A stretch of 10,804 bases of DNA from Ferrovibrio sp035304305 (GTDB lineage Bacteria > Pseudomonadota > Alphaproteobacteria > Ferrovibrionales > Ferrovibrionaceae). The notes under the pieces are model-generated. The model was not told the DNA's origin, made no database searches, and worked only from the letters and a program-made list of their open reading frames with translations. The stretch spans positions 1-10,804 of the forward strand of contig NZ_DATGQG010000119.1 in assembly GCF_035304305.1 (NCBI RefSeq), written 5' to 3'. Of the stretch, positions 4,494-10,804 are shown in pieces; the first letter of the stretch is position 1, and each line of letters starts with the position of its first letter. The position numbers and the translations under genes are program-made.

Positions 4494-5618
4494 CTAGAGC
4501 GGTTCGATGTCGCCGAGCGCCTGGCCGGCATGGAAATCGGCCGCAAAGGCGGCCAGCGTACCGGCCGCGATTGCATCCCGCATGCCGCGCATCAGGTCCT
4601 GGTAATAGGTCAGGTTATGCGCCGTCATCAGCATGGCGCCAAGGATTTCGTCGGACCGCACGAGATGATGCAGATAGGCGCGGCTATAGCTGCGGCAGGC
4701 CGGACAACGGCAATGCTCGTCGAGCGGCCGCGGGTCCTCGGCATGGCGGGCATTACGGATGTTGATGCTGCCGCGGCGGGTGAAAGCCTGGCCGGTGCGG
4801 CCCGAGCGGGTCGGCAGCACGCAGTCGAACATGTCGATGCCGCGCATCACGGCGCCGACCAGATCGGAGGGCTTGCCGACCCCCATCAGGTAGCGAGGCC
4901 GGTCCTGCGGCAGATGCGGCACGGTGACGTCGAGGGTGGCGAACATCTCCTCCTGCGTCTCGCCGACGGCGAGGCCGCCCACGGCATAGCCGTCGAAGCC
5001 GGTGGTGACGAGGCCTTTGGCGGATTCCTCGCGCAAGGCCGCGTTGGTGCCGCCCTGGACGATGCCGAACAGGCCATAGCCTTCACGCTGTTTGAAAGCG
5101 GCCTTGCAGCGCTCCGCCCAGCGCAGACTCAGGCGCATCGCCTCGGTGGCGCGCTGCTCGGTGGCGGGAAGCTTGACGCATTCATCCAGCTGCATGGTGA
5201 TGGTGGCATCCAGCAGATGCTGGATCTCGATCGAGCGTTCCGGCGTGAGTTCATGCCGCGCGCCGTCGATATGCGACTGGAAGGTGACGCCCTGCTCGGT
5301 GACCTTGTTGAGCTGCGACAGCGACATGACCTGGAAGCCGCCGGAATCGGTCAGGATCGGCCCCGGCCAGTTCATGAATTTGTGCAGGCCGCCGAGTTTC
5401 GCCACCCGCTCGGCGGTGGGCCGCAGCATCAGGTGGTAGGTGTTGCCCAGGATGATCTGCGCGCCGGTTTCGGCCACGGCTTCCGGCGTCATCGCCTTGA
5501 CGGTGGCCGCCGTGCCGACCGGCATGAAAGCCGGGGTGTCGATGGAGCCATGCGCAGTGTCGAGCCGCCCGAGCCGGGCAGCGCCGTCGCACGCGGAAAT
5601 CTGGAAGCGGAGAGTCAT
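4494..5618 (-). CDS. tgt: tRNA-guanine transglycosylase (queuine/preQ1 exchange)
   Basis: Tgt swaps guanine-34 for the queuosine precursor preQ1 in tRNAs with GUN anticodons (Asp, Asn, His, Tyr). The 374 residues match the full family length (the well-studied Zymomonas enzyme has 386). Visible sites, by comparison with that enzyme, are the general base Asp91 in TDSGGFQ, Asp145 in LDEC, Gln188 in IVQGG, the GGLAVGE loop (214-220), the nucleophile Asp265 in GIDMFDC, and the zinc ligands Cys303, Cys305, Cys308 and His334. All are present, so the enzyme should be active. Its ATG overlaps the queA stop by four bases (ATGA), which indicates translational coupling to the next enzyme in the pathway. 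The 32-residue membrane ORF begins directly after its stop. Confidence 0.97.
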   Translation of the reverse strand: MTLRFQISACDGAARLGRLDTAHGSIDTPAFMPVGTAATVKAMTPEAVAETGAQIILGNTYHLMLRPTAERVAKLGGLHKFMNWPGPILTDSGGFQVMSLSQLNKVTEQGVTFQSHIDGARHELTPERSIEIQHLLDATITMQLDECVKLPATEQRATEAMRLSLRWAERCKAAFKQREGYGLFGIVQGGTNAALREESAKGLVTTGFDGYAVGGLAVGETQEEMFATLDVTVPHLPQDRPRYLMGVGKPSDLVGAVMRGIDMFDCVLPTRSGRTGQAFTRRGSINIRNARHAEDPRPLDEHCRCPACRSYSRAYLHHLVRSDEILGAMLMTAHNLTYYQDLMRGMRDAIAAGTLAAFAADFHAGQALGDIEPL

Positions 5619-6667
5619 TCTGCGGCCTGCCTGAACAGCAGGCTTGTATCGCCGTAGGAGTAGAAACGGAAGCCCTGCGCCACGGCATGGCGGTAGATCG
5701 TCCGCTGCGCATCGAGACCGACGAAGGCCGCGACCAGCATCAGCAGGGTCGACTTCGGCAGGTGGAAATTGGTGATCAGGCCGTCGGCGACCCGGAAGCG
5801 GAAACCGGGGGTGATGAAGATATCGGTCTCACCGCGGAACGGCAGCAACGCGCCCGTCTCCCGTGCGGCGGATTCCAGCAGGCGCAGCGAGGTGGTGCCG
5901 ACGGCGATGATGCGCCCGCCGGCAGCCTTCGCCGCGGCGATCGCCGCCACCGTTTCTGCCGGCACCTCGCCCCATTCGGCATGCATGCGGTGGTCTTCCA
6001 CCCTCTCCGCTTTCACCGGCAGGAAGGTGCCGGCGCCGACATGCAGGGTGACACGCGCCGAACCGACGCCTTTCTGCGCGAGAGCCTGCATCAGCGCCGG
6101 GGTGAAATGCAGGCCGGCAGTGGGCGCGGCGACCGCGCCGGGCTTCTCGGCGAAGATCGTCTGATAGTCGCTGCGGTCGCGCTCGTCGGCAGCACGCTGG
6201 GCCACGATATAGGGCGGCAGCGGCATCGCGCCGGCCGTCTCCAGAGCCGCCAGCAGCTCGGCATCGTCCCGGTCGAAAACGAATTCCAGCTGCTCGCCGC
6301 TGCGACCGGCCATCTCGGCGGTGATGCCGCCATCGAAGAGGATGCGATCGCCCGGCTGCAGTCGTCGCGCCGGCTTCGCCATCGCGGTCCAGCGCCGGCC
6401 ACCCAGTGCCTTGAGCAGCAGCGCCTCGACCTTCACCTCGGCCGGACCACGCTCGCGCCGGCCGAACAGCCGCGCCGGGATCACCTTGGTGTCGTTGAAC
6501 ACCAGCAGATCGCCAGCGCGCAGCAGCGCCGGCAGGTCGGCCACGGTAAGCGCGCGTGGATCGATGCCGCCGGCATAATGCAGCAGGCGGGCCGCCTCGC
6601 GCGGCTGCGCCGGCCGCTCGGCGATCAGTTCCGGCGGCAGATCGAAATCGAAATCGGAAACCAGCAT
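5615..6667 (-). CDS. queA: S-adenosylmethionine:tRNA ribosyltransferase-isomerase
   Basis: QueA transfers and isomerises the ribose of S-adenosylmethionine onto preQ1 in tRNA to give epoxyqueuosine, the step after Tgt. The 350-residue protein is full length. Family blocks are FDLPPELIA at the N-terminus (8-16), LLVFNDTKVIPARLFG (54-69), APTAGLHF (181-188), VGTTSLR (256-262), TNFHLPKSTLLMLV (299-312) and FYSYGD (335-340). No key block is missing. It precedes tgt with an ATGA overlap and follows the cytosolic cyclophilin by 27 bases. That gap contains a perfect GC hairpin that covers part of the likely ribosome binding site (GGGGGAA), so initiation may be structure-dependent or rely on coupling to the upstream gene. 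Confidence 0.97.
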   Translation of the reverse strand: MLVSDFDFDLPPELIAERPAQPREAARLLHYAGGIDPRALTVADLPALLRAGDLLVFNDTKVIPARLFGRRERGPAEVKVEALLLKALGGRRWTAMAKPARRLQPGDRILFDGGITAEMAGRSGEQLEFVFDRDDAELLAALETAGAMPLPPYIVAQRAADERDRSDYQTIFAEKPGAVAAPTAGLHFTPALMQALAQKGVGSARVTLHVGAGTFLPVKAERVEDHRMHAEWGEVPAETVAAIAAAKAAGGRIIAVGTTSLRLLESAARETGALLPFRGETDIFITPGFRFRVADGLITNFHLPKSTLLMLVAAFVGLDAQRTIYRHAVAQGFRFYSYGDTSLLFRQAAE

Positions 6668-6673
6668 CGCGTT

Positions 6674-6689
6674 CCCCCGCCCGCGGGGG
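6674..6689 (-). promoter_or_regulatory. Hairpin over the queA ribosome binding site
   Basis: CCCCCG / CGGGGG forms a 6-bp all-GC stem with a 4-base loop, entirely within the 27 bases between the cyclophilin stop and the queA ATG. On the minus strand the 3' arm is the G-run that would serve as the Shine-Dalgarno, 7-8 bases from the start. No T-run follows, so it is not a terminator. Confidence 0.4.
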
Positions 6690-6694
6690 CAGTG

Positions 6695-7174
6695 TCAGGC
6701 CGCGTCGGCGGCAACGCGCAGGCTGATGATCTGGTCGGGATCCGTCACCGTGCCGTTGCGTGCCTGGTCGCCGCGCTTGATCCTGTCGACATGCTCCATG
6801 CCGTCGATCACCTCGCCCCATACGGTGTACTGGCCGTCGAGGAAACGCGCATCGGCGAAGCAGATGAAGAACTGGCTGTCGGCCGAGTTCGGGTTCTGCG
6901 CGCGGGCCATCGAACAGGTGCCGCGCACATGCGGCGCCTGGGAGAATTCAGCGTTGAGCTTCTGGCCCGAACCGCCGGTGCCATCGCCGCGGGGGTCGCC
7001 GGTCTGCGCCATGAAGCCCTCGATGACGCGATGGAACTTCAGCCCGTCATAGAAATTCTGCCGCGCCAGCTCCTTGATACGGGCGACATGGTTCGGTGCC
7101 AGATCGGGACGCAGCGCGATCGTAACGCGGCCGTCCTTCAGTTCCAGATAGAGGGTGTTTTCGAGGTCGGCCAT
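6695..7174 (-). CDS. ppiB: Cytosolic cyclophilin-type peptidyl-prolyl isomerase
   Basis: This enzyme catalyses cis-trans isomerisation of Xaa-Pro bonds. The 159-residue protein has no signal peptide, so it acts in the cytosol. The cyclophilin core FHRVIEGFMAQTGD (48-61) carries the catalytic Arg49 and the hydrophobic-pocket residues Phe54, Met55 and Gln57. It is followed by the Gly-rich GDGTGGSGQ loop, an SMARA block, NSADSQFFI and DGQYTVWG. The position equal to the cyclosporin-binding Trp of human CypA is Phe (RFLDG). I chose ATG 7174 over the GTG at 7177 because AAGGAG lies 6 bases from the ATG but only 3 from the GTG. The neighbour on its 5' side is a close paralogue with a signal peptide, so the pair is a tandem duplication serving two compartments. 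Confidence 0.95.
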   Translation of the reverse strand: MADLENTLYLELKDGRVTIALRPDLAPNHVARIKELARQNFYDGLKFHRVIEGFMAQTGDPRGDGTGGSGQKLNAEFSQAPHVRGTCSMARAQNPNSADSQFFICFADARFLDGQYTVWGEVIDGMEHVDRIKRGDQARNGTVTDPDQIISLRVAADAA

Positions 7175-7196
7175 CACGGACTCCTTGGGCGTAAAT

Positions 7197-7754
7197 TCAC
7201 TTCACGTCGGCAGCAACGCGCATGCGGATGATCTTGTCGGGATTCTCCACCACGCCGCTGCCCGGCGCGCCCTTCTTGATCCGGTCCACCGCCTCCATGC
7301 CGCTGATCACCTGCCCCCAGACGGTGTACTGGCCGTTCAGGTGCGGCGCATCGGCGAAGCAGATGAAAAACTGGCTGTCAGCCGAATTCGGGCTGCCCGC
7401 CCGTGCCATGGAAACCGTGCCGCGCCGGTGCGGTTCCGAGCTGAATTCCGCATCGAGCTTCTGGCCAGAACCGCCGGTACCGGTGCCGGTCGGATCGCCG
7501 GTCTGCGCCATGAAGCCGCGGATCACGCGATGGAAGACGACGCCGTCGTAGAAGCCCTTGCGGGTCAGTTCCTTGATGCGGGCGACATGGCGCGGCGCCA
7601 GGTCGGGACGCATGGCGATCACCACCCGCCCGCCTTCCAGTTCCATGATCAGGGTGTTTTCCGGATCGCGGATCACCTGCGCATGGGATGGCGCGGCAAG
7701 GCCGAGGCCGAGGCCGAGCAGCAGCAGCAGGACAAGGGCAGCAAGACGACGCAT
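7197..7754 (-). CDS. ppiA: Periplasmic cyclophilin-type peptidyl-prolyl isomerase
   Basis: The 185-residue protein starts with a typical Sec signal peptide: MRR, a run of Leu/Gly/Ala (4-21), and a likely cleavage site after SHA at residue 25. The mature enzyme assists folding of exported proteins by prolyl isomerisation. The catalytic block FHRVIRGFMAQTGD (74-87) contains Arg76, Phe81, Met82 and Gln84. SMARAGSPNSADSQFFICF and GQYTVWG are nearly the same as in the cytosolic copy next door. The residue matching the CypA cyclosporin-site Trp is His138. It overlaps coaD by one base (TGATG), so translation is probably coupled. A G-rich stretch in the coaD tail offers the only ribosome binding site. 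Confidence 0.95.
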   Translation of the reverse strand: MRRLAALVLLLLLGLGLGLAAPSHAQVIRDPENTLIMELEGGRVVIAMRPDLAPRHVARIKELTRKGFYDGVVFHRVIRGFMAQTGDPTGTGTGGSGQKLDAEFSSEPHRRGTVSMARAGSPNSADSQFFICFADAPHLNGQYTVWGQVISGMEAVDRIKKGAPGSGVVENPDKIIRMRVAADVK

Positions 7755-8278
7755 CAGAAGCCCCCGGCCCCCCCCTTCACGGCGGCAACCCGGCTGCGCA
7801 TGCGCTCGGCGACCCGGGGCGACACGAAGGGATTGATGTCACCGCCCAGCATGGCGATTTCCTTCACCAGCCGCGACGCGATGAACTGATGGTTGTCGGA
7901 GGCCATCAGAAAGACCGTTTCGATATCGGAATTCAGCCGCGCATTCATGCCGACCATCTGGAATTCGTATTCGAAGTCGGACACCGCGCGCAGGCCGCGG
8001 ATGATCATTGACGCGCCGACTTCCATGGCGAAATGCATCAGCAGGTTGGAGAAAGGCTTGACCTCGAACTCGGTGGCGCCGGGCATCAGGGGGCCGATCT
8101 CCTCGCGCACCATCTCGACCCGTTCTTCCATCGAGAAGAGCGGGCCCTTGCCGATATTGACGGCAACGCCGACCACCAGCTTGTCGACCAGCTTGCCCGC
8201 ACGCTTGATGATGTCGTAATGGCCTTTGGTAACCGGATCGAAAGTGCCTGGATACAAACCGATCCGCTGCCTGGTCAT
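7754..8278 (-). CDS. coaD: Phosphopantetheine adenylyltransferase
   Basis: CoaD joins 4'-phosphopantetheine and ATP to make dephospho-CoA, the fourth step of coenzyme A synthesis. The 174-residue protein is of normal length. The nucleotidyltransferase signature YPGTFDPVTKGH (9-20) holds the T-x-GH motif (Thr17, His20). Lys44 in NIGKGPLF matches the substrate-contacting Lys of the E. coli enzyme. RGLRAVSDFEYEFQM (94-108) and FIASRLVKE (132-140, the ISSxxVR-like loop) complete the active site. Its ATG overlaps the gyrA TAA by one base (TAATG) and its stop overlaps the next ATG by one base, so it is locked into the operon. Near its 3' end the minus strand has a run of eight G (7775-7768), which would be sensitive to slippage. 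Confidence 0.97.
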   Translation of the reverse strand: MTRQRIGLYPGTFDPVTKGHYDIIKRAGKLVDKLVVGVAVNIGKGPLFSMEERVEMVREEIGPLMPGATEFEVKPFSNLLMHFAMEVGASMIIRGLRAVSDFEYEFQMVGMNARLNSDIETVFLMASDNHQFIASRLVKEIAMLGGDINPFVSPRVAERMRSRVAAVKGGAGGF

Positions 8279-10804
8279 TACGTTTCCCCTGTATTATCTC
8301 CCGCGTCGTCGTCGTCCGCGGTCTGGCCATCGTCCTGGGCGCCGCCACTTTCGGGCAAGTAGGCGACGGACGCAACCTTTTCGCCGTCGCCCAGCTTGAA
8401 GACGATAACACCTTGGGTGTTACGACCGGCGATGCGGATATCGTCTACCGGGCAACGGATCACCTGGCCGCCATCGGTGACCAGCATGATCTGGTCGTCG
8501 TTCTCGACCGGCGAGGCCGCGACGACCTTGCCGTTCTTCGCGGTCGTCTCGATGTTGATGATGCCGGAGCCGCCGCGGCTGGTGATGCGGTACTCGTAGG
8601 CCGAGGTCCGCTTGCCGTAGCCCTTCTCCGTCAGGGTCAGGATGAACTGCTCGGCGGCCTGCAGGGTCGTGAAGCGCTCCGCCGAAATGTCGGACGGCAG
8701 TTCCACGCCGGTTTCGCCGTTGCGGATGCGCTCCTGGGCGGCCTCGTAGCGGAAATAGGCGTCGCGCTCCTCCGGCGTCACCTCGATATGGCGCAGCACC
8801 GACATGGAGATGACCCGGTCGCCCGCGGCCAGCTTCATGCCGCGCACGCCGGTGGAGGCGCGGCTCTGGAAGGTGCGCACGTCGGCGACGGGGAAGCGCA
8901 CGCACTTGCCGTCATAGGAGGCCAGCAGGATATCGTCCTGCTCGGTGCAGAGCTGCACGCCGATCAGGCTGTCATCGGCATCCTCGCCCTCGAACTTCAT
9001 GGCGATCTTGCCGTTGGCGTTGATCGAGACGAAGTCGCTCATCGCATTGCGGCGGACATAGCCCTTGGCGGTGGCGAACATGACGTGCAGCTCGCCCCAC
9101 TTCGTCTCGTCCTCGGGCAGCGGCAGCACGGTGGCGATCTTCTCGCCCTCCGAGAGCGGCAGCAGATTGACCAGCGCCTTGCCGCGCGACTGCGGCGTGC
9201 CTTCCGGCAGGCGATAGACCTTCATCTTGTAGACGCGGCCGAAATTGGAGAAGAACAGCACCGGCGTATGGGTATTGGCCACAAAGACGCGGGTGACGAA
9301 ATCCTCGTCCTTGGTGCTCATGCCGGTGCGGCCCTTGCCGCCGCGCTTCTGCAGCCGGTAGGTCGACAGCGGCGTGCGCTTCACATAGCCGGCGAAGCTG
9401 ACGGTGACGACCATGTCCTCGCGCTGGATCAGGTCCTCGTCGTCCTGCTCGAACTCCATCTCGACGATTTCGGTCTTGCGCGGGGTGGCAAAGCGGTCGC
9501 GCACCGCCACCAGTTCGGCGCGCAGGATGCCCATCAGCTTCTCGCGGCTGCCGAGGATCTCCAGATATTCGTTGATCTCGGCGGCGAGCTGCTTCATCTC
9601 GTCCCCGATCTCGTCGCGGCCCAGTGCGGTCAGGCGCTGCAGGCGCAGGTCGAGGATCGCGCGCGCCTGGGTTTCCGAAAGCCTGTACTTGCCGTCGATC
9701 ACCTTGTGGCTGAGATCGTCAATCAGCGCGATCATGTCGGCCACATCGTCGGCCGGCCATTCACGCGCCATCAGCTGTTCGCGCGCGGTCTGCGGATCGG
9801 GCGCGGCCCGGATCAGCCGGATCACCTCATCGATATTGGCCACCGCGATGGCGAGGCCGACCAGCACATGGGCGCGGTCGCGGGCCTTGCCCAGCAGGAA
9901 ACGGGTGCGGCGGAGGATCACCTCCTCGCGGAAATTCACGAAAGCGGCGATCAGCTGCTTGATGTTCAGCAGCTCCGGCTTGCCGCCGTTCAGCGCCAGC
10001 ATGTTGACACCGAAGGAGGTCTGCAGCGGCGTGAACCGGTAGAGCTGGTTCAGCACCACATCCGCCATGGCGTCGCGCTTGATCTCGATGACGACGCGCA
10101 CGCCCTCGCGGTCGGACTCGTCCCGCAGGTCGGAAATGCCTTCGATCTTCTTCGATCGCACATGTTCGGCGATCTTCTCGATCATCGCGGCCTTGTTCAC
10201 CTGATACGGGATCTCGGTGATGACGATCGCCTCGCGCTCCTTGCGGATCTCCTCGATATGCACACGGCCGCGCACGATCACCGAACCGCGTCCGGTCCAC
10301 ATCGCCGCCTTGGCGCCGGCACGGCCGAGAATGATACCGCCGGTCGGGAAGTCAGGCGCCGGCAGGATCTCCAGCAGCTGCTCGAGCGTCACGTCCGGGT
10401 TGTCGACATAGGCGCAGCAGGCGTCGATCACCTCGCCCATGTTGTGAGGCGGGATGTTGGTCGCCATGCCGACGGCGATGCCGTTGGCGCCGTTGATCAG
10501 GAGGTTCGGGAACTGCGCCGGCAGGACCGACGGTTCCAGCGTGCTGTCGTCGTAGTTCGGCTGGAAATCGATCGTGTCCTTGTCGATATCCGTCAGCAGC
10601 GCCTCGGCCGACTTGTCCAGGCGGATTTCCGTGTAGCGCATCGCCGCCGCGCGGTCGCCGTCCATCGAGCCGAAATTGCCCTGCCCGTCCAGCAGCACCT
10701 GCCGCATCGAGAAGGGCTGCGCCATGCGCACCATGGCATCATAGATCGACTGGTCGCCATGGGGGTGATACTTACCCATCACGTCACCGACGACGCGGGC
10801 CGAT
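8278..10804 (-). CDS. gyrA: DNA gyrase subunit A (N-terminal ~65 residues beyond the window)
   Basis: GyrA is the DNA-cleaving subunit of gyrase, which introduces negative supercoils using ATP hydrolysed by GyrB. The visible 841 residues begin at SARVVGDVMGKYHPHGD, equal to about residue 66 of E. coli GyrA, so the frame runs through the right edge and the GTG at 10782 is not a start. The catalytic Tyr is in AAAMRYTEIRL (fragment residue 57, E. coli Tyr122). The GyrA box appears as QKRGGKG (about 485-491), which with the C-terminal beta-pinwheel repeats separates it from ParC. The protein ends in an acidic Asp/Gly-rich tail (DDGQTADDDDAGDNTGET), as in many gyrases. In the quinolone-resistance region, the position of E. 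coli Ser83 is Gln, the next residue is Ser, and Asp87 is kept. Confidence 0.97.
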   Translation of the reverse strand, partial: SARVVGDVMGKYHPHGDQSIYDAMVRMAQPFSMRQVLLDGQGNFGSMDGDRAAAMRYTEIRLDKSAEALLTDIDKDTIDFQPNYDDSTLEPSVLPAQFPNLLINGANGIAVGMATNIPPHNMGEVIDACCAYVDNPDVTLEQLLEILPAPDFPTGGIILGRAGAKAAMWTGRGSVIVRGRVHIEEIRKEREAIVITEIPYQVNKAAMIEKIAEHVRSKKIEGISDLRDESDREGVRVVIEIKRDAMADVVLNQLYRFTPLQTSFGVNMLALNGGKPELLNIKQLIAAFVNFREEVILRRTRFLLGKARDRAHVLVGLAIAVANIDEVIRLIRAAPDPQTAREQLMAREWPADDVADMIALIDDLSHKVIDGKYRLSETQARAILDLRLQRLTALGRDEIGDEMKQLAAEINEYLEILGSREKLMGILRAELVAVRDRFATPRKTEIVEMEFEQDDEDLIQREDMVVTVSFAGYVKRTPLSTYRLQKRGGKGRTGMSTKDEDFVTRVFVANTHTPVLFFSNFGRVYKMKVYRLPEGTPQSRGKALVNLLPLSEGEKIATVLPLPEDETKWGELHVMFATAKGYVRRNAMSDFVSINANGKIAMKFEGEDADDSLIGVQLCTEQDDILLASYDGKCVRFPVADVRTFQSRASTGVRGMKLAAGDRVISMSVLRHIEVTPEERDAYFRYEAAQERIRNGETGVELPSDISAERFTTLQAAEQFILTLTEKGYGKRTSAYEYRITSRGGSGIINIETTAKNGKVVAASPVENDDQIMLVTDGGQVIRCPVDDIRIAGRNTQGVIVFKLGDGEKVASVAYLPESGGAQDDGQTADDDDAGDNTGET

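Noticed and set aside
4347..5657. Long plus-strand open frame (436 codons) opposite tgt
   Set aside because: It lies antisense to tgt, which has all its catalytic and zinc residues. The plus-strand product is low-complexity, rich in Gly, Ala, Arg, Gln and His, as expected from the complement of GC-rich coding DNA.
5687..7231. Long plus-strand open frame (514 codons) opposite queA and the cytosolic cyclophilin
   Set aside because: It spans two well-defined minus-strand genes and the gap between them, has no domain I recognise, and has the biased composition of an antisense frame.
9404..10042. Plus-strand open frame inside gyrA
   Set aside because: It is a Ser/Arg-rich antisense frame within a strongly conserved gyrA region.
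10780..10782. GTG as the start of gyrA
   Set aside because: The frame continues upstream as SARVVGD, which is conserved GyrA sequence, so the gene runs past the window edge.
8278..10804. ParC (topoisomerase IV) instead of GyrA
   Set aside because: The GNFGSMDGD-AAAMRYTEIRL stretch, the QKRGGKG GyrA box and the acidic tail fit GyrA.
1..10804. CRISPR arrays, insertion sequences, prophage genes or att sites, including integration at the tRNA-Lys 3' end
   Set aside because: No spaced direct repeats, transposase or integrase reading frames were seen, and no second copy of the tRNA 3' end was found in the window by eye.

Overview
The window is GC-rich bacterial chromosome, best matched to an alphaproteobacterium, probably from the Rhodospirillales or a neighbouring order. 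The support is the run gyrA-coaD-cyclophilin-cyclophilin-queA-tgt, a DUF4170 protein, a PAS_5-type single-domain protein, and a small Hpt-like protein with a KGQGG-FGYPLVT core. The order-level placement is inference. There are no insertion sequences, CRISPR arrays, recombinase genes or rRNA genes. No stretch longer than about 180 bases lacks a gene.

Right two thirds, minus strand (10804 to 3962): a tightly packed housekeeping operon. It runs from gyrA (5' end cut by the window edge) through coaD, a periplasmic cyclophilin, a cytosolic cyclophilin, queA, tgt and a 32-residue one-helix membrane ORF to a cupin. Several genes are joined by 1- or 4-base stop/start overlaps, so translation is probably coupled. 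QueA and Tgt act in the same pathway (queuosine in tRNA). The other genes serve DNA topology, coenzyme A synthesis and protein folding.

Middle, plus strand (about 3256 to 3959): a recognisable sigma70-type promoter, a short GC-rich leader hairpin, tRNA-Lys(UUU) with encoded CCA, and close behind it a PAS_5-type sensor protein that converges on the cupin. The tRNA has two adjacent non-Watson-Crick positions at the top of its anticodon stem.

Left-middle (1630 to 3235): the most striking part. A TPR/glycosyltransferase-like protein is present as two halves facing away from each other. The TPR and first Rossmann half are on the plus strand (2234-3235). The nucleotide-sugar-binding second half is on the minus strand (2196-1630). 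Their 5' ends are only 7 to 37 bases apart. Flipping the roughly 1-kb segment from about 2190 to about 3235 would restore one minus-strand gene of about 520 codons. Both halves remain open and in good coding frame. I could not find inverted repeats at the break points, so an old or rare inversion, a polymorphic invertible segment and an assembly error all remain possible.

Left (1540 to 1), minus strand: a DUF4170 protein, then an Hpt-like helical protein that lacks the phospho-accepting histidine, an unrecognised 108-residue protein, and the start of another unrecognised gene running off the window.
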